A stretch of 64,000 bases of DNA from Paralithodes platypus (GCA_032716605.1 CM064539.1:2106342-2170341); one strand, 5' to 3'. Counted from the stretch's first letter, positions 20,170 through 31,854 are shown. Made by a program: numbers and translations. The notes: generated by a model not told the origin, from the letters alone.

Positions 20170-21410
20170 AGGTAGGTGACAGTGACAGACTCACAGTAGG
20201 CTCCTTGAATGATAGGCAGCATAGGGCCATAGGTAAAATTCTAGTTTCACGTACACAGCGACAAAAGGGAGGCGCCGTTGTAAAGGCATAGCTTCCCGAC
20301 CAACTATGAAGATCAGGGAAATTGCTGGGTAAAAGACGTAATATAATGATAATAAACTACATTAACGACATTAGCCTAACCTAACAACCTTACCTAACCT
20401 AACCTAGTATTATGTAATAGCTATGGTGCCGCATATGGGGAGAATTTTTTTTTTTTTTTTACAGTAGGCCTAGGTATAATTCCTTATAATGCATTTCCGC
20501 CGCTTTGGACATATATAGGAATTAAGTATGGTATATGACAACTCTAAAGTAGCCATAGAAATTTATGAGTATGCTGTGAAAGCTAAACTAGAATTAAACC
20601 GGGCCATAGGCTACCCCTATTGCAATGAGTTACGAGTATTAGGCTAGGCTAAATTAAACCACTCTTCATAGATTAGTGATAGCTAAATCTGCAGTAAGTG
20701 ATTGTTTATGTACCGGTAATTAGTTCGATGACTCATAGGCTAGATCGGAGACATTGTGACAGTTCCAAATAATAGTTGGTTTACGGTGTTAGCCATTATA
20801 TATTGGGTTTCCATGGCAACAAAGGGCAAACCTAACATCCTAAATCCTAAATGGTACGACCCAGCTAGTAAAATCTGACTTATTGTCAGCATTAAGCTAT
20901 AAATACTTGGAAATTGAGGCGTGTCAGGCAATACACCGCACTGTAGCTTCAGTCTTGTTTACATCGAGCCTTTCTAAAGAGGCCTATAACAATTTAATGA
21001 TCAAATTCAAATGTAAATCCTTTATAAAACATTGTTATAATGCTTGTGGATCACTTACTATATGATAATTATGTGAATTCTTAACTTGCATTCAAAGATT
21101 GGCAGGGAGTTATATTTATCAAAGTAGTTTCGGTAAAACAGGTTTTGAGATTCTCCTCCTGTTCATAGACGCGCTAACTATGAAATTAATCCGTTCATGT
21201 TAACCCCTTGAAGCTCTGACGCGTTTTAGTAGCTTATTTTGGCTATCATTAACGATTTTATGCAGGTTAGGAAGGATATGTGGGTATTAAAAGGGTAAAG
21301 ACTATCTCAATCAACCCTCTGACTTCCATATACCCTTCATAATCTGAATACAATCGTCTAATAATTACCAGAAAACAGAAAAGAAATGCGTATTGGATCT
21401 TGAAAGGGCT
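20170..21410. other. No gene seen; weak repeat remnants
   Basis: Short AT-rich ORFs only. A TTAA-linked remnant starts at about 21203 ('TTAACCCCTTGAAGCTCTGA') and resembles sequences at 26640-27200. A T-run lies at 20447-20460. Confidence 0.4.
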
Positions 21411-21419
21411 AGGTTGGGC

Positions 21420-21600
21420 AGACATCGTAGACTCTAACCTCTGTAACTCAAAAAGGGCTAGAGCAAATGAGCTGTCAATTTCCACACATATTCCCTAGCC
21501 AAGTCTTCCTATTTGGTAGAAATGTTAGCTCGATTACTCAAGTCCTTTTTGAGTTATGAGAGGTTATAGGTTACGATTTCTGCCCAACCTAGAATGAACG
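21420..21600. repeat. Family F inverted repeat
   Basis: It contains 'taactcaaaaagggctagag' on one side and 'cctttttgagttatgagagg' on the other. Relatives lie at 28290-28500, 31376-31440, 47020-47155 and 60925-61200. Confidence 0.6.
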
Positions 21601-21962
21601 GCCTCATAGTAGCCTACACTCGGACGCCATAGTGTATTGCTCACTCATAAAAATTCCTGGACTCCCTATACAATTATAACCAACTGAATATATTGTTGTA
21701 TAGAGCGTGCTTTTCAATAAATAGTATATATATATAGCTTTGTAGTTGATGCATAGACAATTATATTCATACATTCGTTTCCATCTCTATACTTCCATAA
21801 TTAGAAATAGGTGAGGTCTACAAATATTGATGAGTGGGCTAGAAACTATGCTCCCCAACTTCATCAGAGAGCACTTCGATCACCATCCATGACCCTGTAG
21901 GCTACGACCGAGACATCATCACCATCAGGAAGCTCCTGGACACCAAACCCAAGACCTCAACA

Positions 21963-22487
21963 GTGGGAGCGATAAAAAGGTTCCCCACCCACCCTCAAGG
22001 AGGACGAAGGCCAGGACCCTCACACAGCTACGGGTCAAGACAACCACTACTCCAGAACTGCCTACACTCCTATAACAGGGCGTATCCACCAAGCCATGCC
22101 TCCAATAGGGTTCCTCCGCCCACTAATCCCCCCAATCGAGGCCGACCCCCGAACACCACCACACCCAGATTCCAGAACGGGCACCTGATATTGATCAACT
22201 CGTTCGTCTTCAGTGCTTGCAACACCACCTGCCCCTTACAGTACATAACGGATCATGCAAAACAGCAACAACGGCAGGCTTCCAGAATACTTGCCGCAGA
22301 TGAAGAATCTCGGCTACTGCAGGAAGTCGAGGGCAACGATCCAGAAGGAGAAGACCCCCCAGAAGCTCCCACCTCAATCCAGGACACGCCATTGCTTATA
22401 ATTAGCGAATATTTACCGATGTCTTTGGTAGCGCTTCGAGCACTACGAAACTCATTCTGGTGTAATTCTGAAGCTATTTTCTTCTAG
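21963..22487 (+). other. Unassigned 174-codon ORF
   Basis: The translation is rich in Pro, Arg, Asn and Gln in its first half (for example SNRVPPPTNPPNRGRPPN) and ends in a hydrophobic stretch. No domain is recognised. The codon-rich part (about 21840-22390) is more GC-balanced than its flanks, which fits a decayed transposon gene or an unrecognised exon. There is no promoter or splice evidence, so no gene is claimed. Confidence 0.25.
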
Positions 22488-22612
22488 TTTTCAGCTGAAT
22501 ACATGTAATTTTATTCAGACACTTACTTAATCAATCAGGAGTGCCTGAATGAGCCTTATTATGGCGGTAATAGGTGGAAATATGCCCGCAGCGTAAGTGT
22601 TAAGCTGTAATT

Positions 22613-22828
22613 TGAGGTAGTGTTACACAAGCGTTTTTCCGTCAATTTTTACGGGCAATTGTAGTCCGGCATCTTCAAATTTTAAGTTATATCATAAATC
22701 ATCCACCTAGCATAATCTACCTTCAGTCTAGTTGCCGATTCCAATGTCAAAGAGCCTCTAAATGATACGAGAAAAAAAATTCTCATCGAAAATTCCCGGA
22801 AAAAGCGCTCGTGTAACACCGACTTATG
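22613..22828. mobile_element. Diverged family C MITE
   Basis: The ends 'gtgttacacaagcgtttttc' and 'aaaagcgctcgtgtaacacc' are inverted, and the middle keeps 'ctagttgccgattccaatgt'. It is older than the other copies. Confidence 0.55.
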
Positions 22829-23199
22829 ATATTTGGAGAGGACAACCTTGGTCAATAAGTCCTGACATCAGTTAACACTATCTGGTGAAACGTTTAGGGA
22901 GTTATTATGATATTGTGTTATGCTATTATTGAGGGCTTTAATTGATGTTGCCATTTTTGACCAATGTAATTAAGTTTCCCCTTAGACTAAGAAGAACGCC
23001 TCCCAGGCCCTCTTCAAACAAAAACAAAAACGCCTTCAAGGTAATCATGTACAGTACAGTCGAGGTTAATAAGTGTTGTCAGATATTTCAGAAAGTTTCG
23101 GACACTGACTAATACTCTGAGGGATAATCACTTTTCCCAGTAACGATAGAGATACCAATAACACCTTTTAACCGCAAATCACTGGAGTCTATGACAACA

Positions 23200-23690
23200 C
23201 TTAATATCCCCGATTGTACATTTTTCGGTAGAATTATGTCCCGGCAAAAGGCCGACTTCTCCTACATTATAGACTCGTTATCGCTCGGCCAGAAAAAATT
23301 GACACCTGAATCGGGTGAAGTGTCTTACAATCCCCAAAATAATGAGGTGAAACATTTTAAAATCTCCAAACCAATGGAGTGAAACAGGGCAGATCCAAAC
23401 AGATTGGCCCTACACCAGAAAGGGTTAATAGTTGTTTATTGGAGATTTCTGAAAGTTTGACCACCTTGGAGGGGATCGATTCCTGCCATTTATGGACCCC
23501 CTTCTCCCTCATGTTTAGCCCTATTAGTTTTGAAATTCTAAGACACTCGCCCCCAGTAGTTTGGCAACTTTAAGACTTTTTGCCCGATTTCTCTATCAAT
23601 ATTAAGACTTTTCGTGCCATTAGATATCGATTTTATCCATCGACTATTAGGCAATTTTCTCAAGCTTAGGAGGGACCTTCAGGAATCAAA
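23200..23690. repeat. Degenerate family B copies
   Basis: It includes 'tcccggcaaaaggccgactt', 'gttatcgctcggccag' and 'ggacccccttctccctcatg', in scrambled order compared with intact B elements. It lies downstream of the kinase gene. Confidence 0.55.
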
Positions 23691-23855
23691 TAGGTAGATC
23701 CATCTAGATTTTCCTTCAGACTTCCACAAGTCCTTCCTAAGCAAAAGAAAATCGTTGAAATATAACATAACATAAAGGAGAACAAAATAAAATATAAATA
23801 CTGTAAATACAAAATAAGACTGACAATAGAATAGCCATATTATCACGATAGGTAT

Positions 23856-25376
23856 CTAAATGGTCCACCATGGTAAATCAATTATGGCCATGGTAACATT
23901 AACGACGGTTGTCTTAATGTTCGCCAATAGGCCTTCTGGCGACGTGTTGGGTAATGGAAGCGACTCACGAAGCGATGATCCCGAAGAATGGCTGGGAGAT
24001 GTGGGTGGTGACTCACGAGGGGAGTTGATGATCGAACTTGCGGTGCTATTATCCACAACTCCTACAGATTCGGATGTCGCAAGGCCAACCGCGGGCGAGG
24101 GTAATTTTTGTACATTGACTCGGCAGCCACCCGGAATTTTGAGTGTAGTACCAGCTGGCAGTGTGAGAACGTCCCCTCCAGGCAGTGTAAGTGTGCCCCC
24201 ATTGTGGAGCACCAGCGATACACCTTCATGGAGTGATTGTGGAGGTGGTGAAGAGGTTGTTGTGGGTGTGGGTGATTGTGGAGGTGGTGAAGAGGTTGTT
24301 GTGGGTGTGGGTACTGCAGGGGGTGTGGGTGATTGTGGAGGTGGTGAAGAGGTTGTTGTGGGTGTGGGTACTGAAGGGGCTGTGGGTGACTGTGCGGATC
24401 CGTTTGACTGAGGGTCGCTATAATCATCCTGAAGATTTTTAAGGAAGTCCAAAGCTTCATCCAATGAAACTCGGTCTTGCCAGTCGAGGCACATCATTCT
24501 CGAAATAAGTGTCTGAATTTGGGGATTATATTTTAGAAGTGTATTTTCTGTTGTTTTTTGCAACAGCCACCCTATGCTGTACACATCGCTCGATGGATAA
24601 GTCCTGTGATCCCCAAACAATTCCCTAGCACCAAAGTTTTTACCATATTTTCTAGTAGAACTTGTCGAGCAATAATTATGAAACGGACCTGGTGGAGTGG
24701 CAAATCCTACATCTAATAACTTCACCTTGACTGGCTTGCCATCATAGCCACCCTCAATCATTATATTGCCGAAGTGCAAGTCGTTGTGTACATACCCAGC
24801 AGTATGGACCTCGTTCACTGCCACACAGAGGCACTGGAAGATCGAGAGGAAGTAAGGCACCGTGTCCGACACTTTAAATTGGTGTTCTACACCGGCCATG
24901 GAGTACATTAACTCTTTAAAACTTATTCCAGTTACATGCGACATGATAACCACATCACCACTTATTGATACTGCAAATAATTTTGGCAATCCGCCAGCCC
25001 CATGCAGCTTGTACAGCACTGAGGCTTCTTCTCCCATTGACCACGGCTTACCATTCTTAATTTTTGATACTTTCATGACAGCTGGCTGATCGCAATATTT
25101 AATTAAGAAAGCGTACCCATAACAGCCAGACCCTAATAGTTTTATAGGCATGGAATCTTCATAGATATCCTGAAAAGAACGAATAAGGTTTGACCCCGAA
25201 GGAAAACCTGTTTGACCAATCCCATCACTCTCCTGTTGAAGATCGATTAGGTTTTCATCCAACCATTCACTTTCTCGAATCTCTGAAAGTTTATAGAATA
25301 TATCCTCAAACACATATTCATCAATAGAGTTCACCATGTCTCCCAAACTTCCACCCAAAGTGCTATGATAGGTCAT
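23856..25376 (-). CDS. Intronless protein-kinase-like gene with Pro/Thr/Ser repeat tail
   Basis: The upstream frame extension begins at a TTG, so the first ATG (25376, context AAAAATGA) is the likely start, giving 506 aa. Kinase landmarks: glycine loop GSGCYGYAF (82-90), VMK lysine (102), catalytic loop HNDLHFGNIMI (197-207; Asp199, Asn204), and DVG (222-224) where most kinases have DFG. A DVYSIGWLL helix and an R in LDWQDRVSLDEAL mark the C-lobe. The APE motif is not obvious. Residues about 330-381 are imperfect PTTTSSPPPQSP repeats, and 384-423 is a Gly/Leu-rich segment (TLTLPGGDVLTLPAGTTLK). With catalytic Lys and Asp kept it could be active. HxDLHxxN loops occur in atypical and viral or bacterial kinases; no family is assigned. 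No AATAAA was seen close downstream. Confidence 0.8.
   Translation of the reverse strand: MTYHSTLGGSLGDMVNSIDEYVFEDIFYKLSEIRESEWLDENLIDLQQESDGIGQTGFPSGSNLIRSFQDIYEDSMPIKLLGSGCYGYAFLIKYCDQPAVMKVSKIKNGKPWSMGEEASVLYKLHGAGGLPKLFAVSISGDVVIMSHVTGISFKELMYSMAGVEHQFKVSDTVPYFLSIFQCLCVAVNEVHTAGYVHNDLHFGNIMIEGGYDGKPVKVKLLDVGFATPPGPFHNYCSTSSTRKYGKNFGARELFGDHRTYPSSDVYSIGWLLQKTTENTLLKYNPQIQTLISRMMCLDWQDRVSLDEALDFLKNLQDDYSDPQSNGSAQSPTAPSVPTPTTTSSPPPQSPTPPAVPTPTTTSSPPPQSPTPTTTSSPPPQSLHEGVSLVLHNGGTLTLPGGDVLTLPAGTTLKIPGGCRVNVQKLPSPAVGLATSESVGVVDNSTASSIINSPRESPPTSPSHSSGSSLRESLPLPNTSPEGLLANIKTTVVNVTMAIIDLPWWTI
24230..24400 (-). repeat. Coding minisatellite in the kinase tail
   Basis: The plus strand repeats 'gattgtggaggtggtgaaga' with 'ggttgttgtgggtgtgggta'; copies occur three times with one length variant. 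It encodes the PTTTSSPPPQSP units, so repeat number should vary between alleles. Confidence 0.8.
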
Positions 25377-25429
25377 TTTTAGTATTATGTAAAAGAAATG
25401 TAATACAAAAAAGGAGGAGCGATACAAAC

Positions 25430-26060
25430 TGTGACTGTTAAAATTGCTAAAGCAACTAATATTATAGTTAAGCGTAGTTATATAATATATCTCACAAATA
25501 TATGGGTTATATAACAGTATATGCGGTAAAAAACAAAGGAATTATAACAGTAATATATATACTGAGTGTTATATCAATAGCGAATATGTCTGGAAGAGAT
25601 CTACAAAACACGTTGATACCACTTCTCTGAAATGTTACAACTGAGCCAAGTGAAAAGACAAGCCTTCACATAAAAGCTCCATTATCTCGACATCGATTAA
25701 TTCTTCATATCACCGTTAATAAATGTGCAGAATAACTGTATAATTATCATAATTTGTAACGATTATTATTGTCACCTTTGTTGACAAATAATCGTATGAA
25801 TTATAAAGAAAATAGCGCGTATATTCTTAATTTTAGTTTCTTTTAAATGGTTACCCATTTTAATAAAACGTTTTCTGTAAAAGCGTTATTAGAGAAAGCG
25901 GAGTATTCTATGGGTAACTATTGTAAATAGTTTCCTTCGCGAATAATAACATTGGGAACACTCAATTAACCACACGTGCTTTTTTTAAGGTTAGGGAAGT
26001 TAGCTTAGGTAAGGTTAGCTGGATTACTCTCAGAGGAAGTGAGTTGATGAGGCGGAATTC
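25430..26060. other. Upstream flank of the kinase gene
   Basis: AT-rich with no ORF or recognised repeat. A TATA-like stretch on the minus strand lies near 25480-25495 (ATATTATATAAC), about 105-120 bp from the ATG. This is weak because the whole region is AT-rich. Confidence 0.3.
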
Positions 26061-26062
26061 TT

Positions 26063-26451
26063 TTAAGGGGGTCACCAGTTTTTTTTAAATCTTTCTCTCC
26101 TTTTCTCTCTCCTTGGCTTGTATCCATTCGGCAACCATTCAGCCAACTGTTTTAAGACGTTTATCCCCATTCAGGTGTCGATTTCTTCCTGGCGAGCGAT
26201 AGCGAGCCAGCATTGTATAGAGAAATCCGGCTTCGCCGGAGAAATTTTTCTATCGGAAATTTTACAAATTTAGCTTGCTGTCAAAACAAAAATATATATA
26301 ATTATGCTGGCTCGCTACCGCTCACCAGGAAAATATTGACACCTATATGGGGGTAAACATCTTAAAAGAGTAGGCTGAATGGGTCCGAATGGATTCAAGC
26401 CAAAGGGAGAGGGAGAGAAAGAAAAAAAAAAAGCGAGGTGGGCTCCCTTAA
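26063..26451. mobile_element. Family A TTAA MITE, full length
   Basis: TTAA at 26063-26066 and 26448-26451, ends GGGGGTCACC and GAGGTGGGCTCCC, so the two termini have different subfamily types. The centre keeps 'ccggcttcgccggagaaatt'. Confidence 0.85.
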
Positions 26452-26727
26452 CAGATGGATAGGCCCTACATATATAAGCATATATACAAATAATGAGACA
26501 GACAGACAGATAAATAGAATAACAGATCGTGAACAACAATAATCTAGGGAGAGTGCTGGAGGGAACTTGGTGATCCCTGGTCTCTGGGTCTTCTCCTGGG
26601 TGGCCTAGATGTGCGTGAATTTGTATTTTGTTTTTTAATTAACCCTGTCAAGCGCATTTCTGTTCTGTTTTTGGGTACTATTAAACGATTTTATTCAAAT
26701 TAGTAACGGTAGATGGAAGTCAAAGGG

Positions 26728-27090
26728 TTGTTGTTGTTGTTGCTGTTCCCCAAGCTGCCTGGCCGAACAGCCCCAAGGCCCCGAGCAAGGCCAAGGCCAT
26801 AACCGAGCGCCCCCACAGAACCCTCCCTGCCGACCACAATAAAGCCTGGGTGACCGAAGCCACTCCATGGCGGGGAGCTGAGGAGGGTGCGGAAACGTCC
26901 GGGAAACCAAAGCCCTACTCTGGGCCCTGTGCCCCTCAGCAAATGAAGAGAAAGTTGAGGGGCAAAGGAAAAATGTGACGCTTTGGTTTCCAATCTTGAT
27001 AGATTGGGAGGTCAATCCACGGAAGAGACGCCGTCACTTGAGATCTAGAAAATATATAAGTAAAAGGAAAATTCAGAGTAAGCTATGGGT
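26728..27090 (-). repeat. (CAA)-tailed short retroposon
   Basis: The (TTG)n at 26728-26740 leads into 'ccccaagctgcctggccgaa' and the rest of the family body, ending near 'cacttgagatctagaa'. There is no conserved ORF. The element at 27340-27720 is a second copy. Confidence 0.7.
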
Positions 27091-27339
27091 TGATTGAGAT
27101 AGTATTTACCATTTTAATACCCAAACATACTTCCTAAGCTGCATAAAATCGTCTAATGATAGCCAAAATAAACTGCTAAAACGTGTCAGAGCTTCAAAGG
27201 GTTAAAATGTAAAACTTGCAAACTAAGCAAACCAAAACTTGGACAAAGACAATATAAAGGCAAATAACTAATAAAAATCGCTATGTGGAAACAACGCTTA
27301 CTAAAATAAAATTTATAAAAAGATTTGTTTGTATGTTCA

Positions 27340-27720
27340 TTGTTGTTGTTGTTGTTGTTCCCCAAGCTGCCTGGCTGAACAGCCCCAAGGCCCCAAGCAA
27401 GGCCAAGGCCATAACCTAGCACCCCCACAGAACCCTCCCCGCCGACCACAATAAAGCCTGGGTGACCGAAGCCACTCCATGGCGGGGAGCTGAGGAGGGT
27501 GTGGAAACGCCAAGGAAACCAAAGCCCCACCCAGGGCCCTGTGCCCTGGGAGAAAGAGAAAGTTGAGAAAGAGAAAGTTGAGGGGCAAAGGAAAAATGAG
27601 GCGCTTTGGCTTCCAATCTTGGTAGATTGGGAGGTCAATCCACGGAAGAGACGCAGTCACTTGAGATCTAGAAGATATATAAGTAAAAGGAACAGTCAGA
27701 GTAAGCTATGGGTATGGCAG
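27340..27720 (-). repeat. (CAA)-tailed short retroposon, second copy
   Basis: Same body and orientation as 26728-27090, with a short internal duplication of 'gagaaagttgag' at 27549-27577. Confidence 0.7.
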
Positions 27721-27779
27721 AGATCGCTCAGTTCTCACTCTGATAGACCAGCCCATCACCACATGACTAGAACCCAATC

Positions 27780-28000
27780 CTCTCAGCATCAGCTAGGAAA
27801 GACCCTAGAAAGCCACCTTTGGCGGGGGGATAGCTCCCCTATTTCAACCCCTTTCGGAGTTTGGGCACCCACCCTATGTTCATTGTATTATGTTGTGTTC
27901 TCCCTATTCGGGCTCTGTCTTGAGTCGACCCCCCCCCAAAAAAAAAAAAGGAAAAGTGGGGATTGGGGCCTGAGTATATACATACATGCATACATACAGG
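27780..28000 (+). repeat. Retroposon-like repeat, 'gtggggattg' family
   Basis: It contains 'attcgggctctgtcttgagt', a C-run, an A-run, then 'ggaaaagtggggattg' and 'cctgagtatatacatacatg'. It matches 12205-12420. Confidence 0.55.
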
Positions 28001-28289
28001 TGGTCGAACGACCTTGGCCGCTCCACCTGCCAGCACGGAAGCCCCCATACGATGTCAACGGGCCATGCGTTATGGGGGGATAAACATTGAACAAAGCAAC
28101 GTAGAAAGATCCAGTTTTCACTGTTTACAAGCTGAATGAAGGTAAGCGATCATGATATTTGATTTATTAGTGTATTAAAAGTATTTACAGATATACATAT
28201 TATAGAAGGCATTTGCGCGACAAATATGCCTGAGTGGGGCGATTGGCGTGATTCAAACCGCCGGGGCCTGGGAGTTAAATACTATAGTC

Positions 28290-28500
28290 TGTTCGCTGTA
28301 AGGAGGTGAGAAATCATGACTTCTAACCTCTGTAACTAAAAAAACGACTAGAGTAATCGAGCTAATATGTCTACCATTTGGTTAGAGTCAGTCAAGGAAT
28401 AGATGTGAGATTTTACAGCCAATTTGCTCTACCCCTTTTTGAGTTACAGAGGATAGAGGTCATGATTTCTCGCCTACTTACTTCGAATAGACTATAGCAC
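28290..28500. repeat. Family F inverted repeat
   Basis: The left arm 'aggtgagaaatcatgacttc' is inverted in 'gtcatgatttctcgcctact'. It carries the 'gagtcagtcaaggaatagat' core common to the family. Confidence 0.65.
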
Positions 28501-28509
28501 CACTCTAGG

Positions 28510-29460
28510 CTATAAGTAAAACAAATGTCTAGGTTTACAAAAACTCAAGAATCTTTCAAGTTTTTTAATGCATCTGTCTCCCAAATGACTTAAAATAGAA
28601 TGAAATTACAAAAACAAGAAGATTCAGTTGGAACAGTAAGTCGACAAAATAATAAACAGTTGACAAAATTATAGCCCAGAAAACTTATCAGGCTTTCAAA
28701 ATACAAGTCTAAAAGCCTTAATAACGATAGACTTTCGAATAGTATAAGGAAATGGTGCATATTTGAGTATTGTGATGAAACAATGGACACGAATGGAAGT
28801 ATGAAGAAATTGTCATCACATTAACACTCAAAGAAACTACATCGAGTGTGAAAAAAACAATACATAATTGACAGTAAAATGAGAAGGAGAAAGACATATA
28901 TACAGAAATTAGACTAATCAATGATATTCAAGAAAGAGGAACGGAGGAAGGGACCCGGGAAGCCCTTAATGACCCTGAATTCGTAGCAGTACAATCACAC
29001 GCACCACAAGGTTCTTCAATATTTGCACAACCCTCATAAGTATTCTAACTAGACGCAATTAACCCCCTTTATGAATATCTTCATCCTTTATGTCAACACT
29101 TTTGCATCAAAGTAGATCATTAGAAGAGGATGAATTCTTATACACTATATATTTAGAAACCAAAGAATGCCAAAAGAGTGGTGTGAACTCCCTCTTCAGG
29201 ATTGCAATTATCTAGGAAAAAGAGAAAAAAATCGAAAAAAATGGGGAATGGGCCTGAGCAAGTAGATCGATAGATAGATAGGAAAGAGAAGTGAAAATTA
29301 TCACTTTTGATTGAGGAATACAGTCGATCGAGTGGCTGCCACAAGGTCTAAGTGCATCATGGAACTGAACACTTGCAAGTTTTAGGCTATTGGGAAATTG
29401 GAGCCATAAACATCGAAACTTAGCAAAAATAATGTGAGATTGCGATTGATAAAAAACTAA
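28510..29460. other. No gene seen
   Basis: AT-rich sequence with short, featureless ORFs on both strands. A (GATA)n trace lies near 29265-29280. The end (29340-29420) is a partial family D copy ('ttgcaagttttaggctattg'). Confidence 0.4.
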
Positions 29461-29464
29461 TTGA

Positions 29465-29655
29465 CTTTGATGCAGTTTTTGCCACCATGCACTCCCTGTT
29501 CAAGAGCAGTGAACAGTTGCTACAGATTGCTAGACCGCACCGTCCATCACAGCACTGGCGTCTGCCAAATAGCACATTGGCTGGCCCCGAGACTCGAACC
29601 CTCGACCTTGCGGTTTGCAGGCGATTGCTTTACCAACTGCGATATAGCCTGTGGT
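29465..29655 (-). repeat. tRNA-derived SINE, second copy
   Basis: The minus strand has a B box GGTTCGAGTC and an A-box-like segment (TATCGCAGTTGG), then the same body as 590-815. The better preserved tRNA part makes this the younger copy. Confidence 0.75.
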
Positions 29656-29870
29656 TTAACCTGTACAGTACCAGTGACTTCTTTTTCATCGTATTCTGGC
29701 AACTATTAGACGATTTTACTCAGCTTAGGAAGGACCTCTAGCAATAATATGGCTTCAAACTATCTCGACCAATCCTTTTACCTACTGCAGATCCTTCCTA
29801 GGCTGCATAATATCATCTAAATATAGCTAGAATAAAATATTACACACGTCGCTGGTACTCAAAGGGTTAA
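29656..29870. mobile_element. Family G TTAA MITE
   Basis: TTAA 29656-29659 with CCTGTACAGTACCAGTGACT on the left, and 'cgtcgctggtactcaaaggg' with TTAA 29867-29870 on the right. Confidence 0.7.
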
Positions 29871-29963
29871 TAAATTTATATATGCATTATAGCTGTAGTT
29901 TAGCTAATAGTAGTACAGCTCCATCATCTTTATATCCTGAATCCCATAAGTGGTCAATTGCCG

Positions 29964-30168
29964 ACTTGCGAGTTTTGTTCTATAAGGAAGTTGGAACTGT
30001 AGACAACGATATTTAACAGAATTTACTGCTAAAATACTGTCGTAGTACATATATAAATACATAAAGCCCAATTCAACATAACATTTATCCATCAGAAAAG
30101 TACATTATTATATCGATGTTTATGGCTCCAACTTCCTTATAGCCTGAAACTTGCAAGTGGTCAATTGC
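29964..30168. mobile_element. Family D inverted-repeat element
   Basis: The ends 'cgacttgcgagttttgttct' and 'gcctgaaacttgcaagtggt' are inverted, as are 'aaggaagttgga' and 'tccaacttcctta'. Copies lie at 32697-32925, 35105-35365, 40541-40764 and 61842-62050. It is non-coding, about 205-230 bp. Confidence 0.7.
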
Positions 30169-30648
30169 TTTCTATTCCCACTCATGTCTAGACGTCTAAA
30201 TGCCCTTCAAGGTTATGCTTCTAGACGGAGTAATAATTCACAATATAACAATATATATTTGGTGGTTTGCAGCTATTCTAAAACCTTTATAACTATAATT
30301 CGTACGCCAGCCCTATGAGAGTCTCTTGTTGTGACTCAGTGGTCTGGTTAAACTAATGTACAAAAAAAATGAAAAGATAATTCGTACATTTGTAGCCTAT
30401 TAATTTCCTAAACTTATATAATTAAGATCAAGCTTTCCCTTATACATACATACATATATAATTATGTATGTATGTACTGTATGTACTTTCCATTATATGT
30501 GAAAAAGTTGACACAATACAATTAGAATATGGTAATATCAATTAATTGGAGACTTTCATTTGTAACATACAATATCACTATCCAAATGAATAAATCAAGC
30601 TTAGATATTGCAGATACCATTTATTGATCAAACAATACTTGGTGCCGA

Positions 30649-30749
30649 GACACCTGGATGGGGATAAATGTCTTTAAACAGTAGGCTGAATGGGACTGAA
30701 TGGATACAACCCAGAAAGAGAGAAAAAAGCAGGTCAGCCACCTTAAGTC
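30649..30749. mobile_element. Family A MITE fragment
   Basis: A single arm from 'acacctggatggggataaat' to 'gcaggtcagccacctTAAG', truncated on the left. Confidence 0.7.
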
Positions 30750-30956
30750 ACACAGGTATAACTTTTTTGTCAATCAGGTATTAACGACGGTGTGAAATTT
30801 CCACAAATCAAATTGTGATAAACCAAGATACTCAAGACTATCTACAATAAGGCCTCGTAAGACATTTCTCTACCGAAAAATGTACAAATTCATCTCAAAA
30901 GGGGGTCTAGGGGGTGTTATTATAATCTTGATGGAGGTCTAGTGAGGAAAAAAATA

Positions 30957-30992
30957 ATACAATAATAATAATAATAATAATAATAATAATCT
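30957..30992. repeat. (AAT)n microsatellite
   Basis: About eleven AAT units follow a family-B-like segment ('gatggaggtctagtgagg'). Confidence 0.85.
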
Positions 30993-31218
30993 ATAAAAAT
31001 ATCATTAACTAACCACCATCCCCCTGCAAGTTACAACCTCAGGACTATCTAGCAGCAGTGTGTAGAGTATAGATCTATATATATACTGTATATAACTTCT
31101 AAATATCTGTACAAGCAGTAACTATAGCCTATACTCCAAGACAAACCCCCCCCCCCATTATTACCAGTGTTAATTACTATGCATTTGCTGTATTCCAATC
31201 CAGCCAGTAGGATAAACT

Positions 31219-31440
31219 TGTTGTTGTTGTTGCCCCGAGTCCGGTTGACCGAAGCCGTGCCAGATGCTCGGGCCCCTGAAGGGGCCAGGGTGAGATGAGA
31301 TCCGTCTCTGAGAGTGCAGCAGGGGAGGGGATCATCAGCCCATAGCCTTGCACCTCCAAGCCAATGCCCCCCACTTTTTCGAGCTACGAGGTTAGGAGTT
31401 ACGATTTCCAACCTACCTACTTGGAACAGGGTATAGGAAC
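31219..31440. repeat. (TTG)-ended retroposon joined to family F piece
   Basis: (TTG)4 then a GC-rich body ('gccccgagtccggttgaccg'). A related body in opposite orientation lies at 47255-47450. From 31376 the sequence becomes a family F arm ('gagctacgaggttaggagtt'). Confidence 0.55.
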
Positions 31441-31556
31441 ACAGCATAACTTAAATCAGTAACACCGATAAATGCTGGCGGGGTTCTTCTAGAAATACAG
31501 GCCTATATCACAGGCTAATATTACACGTCTATGGAACAAGATGCCGCGCGGGTAAT

Positions 31557-31772
31557 AGCAAAATCCCTTCTGTACCGACGATGTAATTTTACTGTTATTT
31601 TAGCTATATTTAGACGATTATGTGCAGTTCAAAAATGGATCTGCGGTAGTAAAAGGGGTTGAGATATTTCGAAGCCTGCTAACTGTTAGAGGCCCTATAT
31701 AAACTGCATATAATCGTCAACTAGTAGCCAGAATAAAATTAAAAAGACGTCGCCAGTACAGAAGGGGTCAAT
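31557..31772. mobile_element. Family G MITE
   Basis: Ends 'cccttctgtaccgacgatgt' and 'gacgtcgccagtacagaagg'. The TTAA sites have decayed. Confidence 0.65.
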
Positions 31773-31854
31773 CGTAATGTAAAATCACAGTCGTCAGTGC
31801 CCTGCTCGATGATTAACAATAAACATGCAAAGAAATAAACAGTTAAACACAATA

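Larger units (their letters stand above)
18935..20405. repeat. Cluster of TTAGG telomere-type repeats
   Basis: Degenerate TTAGG runs occur at 18943-18975 and 20376-20405, with a clean palindromic pair at 19485-19576. TTAGG is the ancestral arthropod telomere repeat (established knowledge). Gene-bearing DNA on both sides makes this an interstitial site and not a chromosome end. Confidence 0.8.

Noticed and set aside
23860..24442. Plus-strand ORFs of 183 and 83 codons
   Set aside because: They are antisense shadows of the kinase repeat tail; their Gly/Val-rich repeats mirror the minisatellite.
26695..27660. ORFs with runs of Asn or Gln and a shared Trp/Gly-rich body
   Set aside because: They span the (CAA)-tailed retroposon copies. 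Frames differ between copies, so the protein is not conserved.
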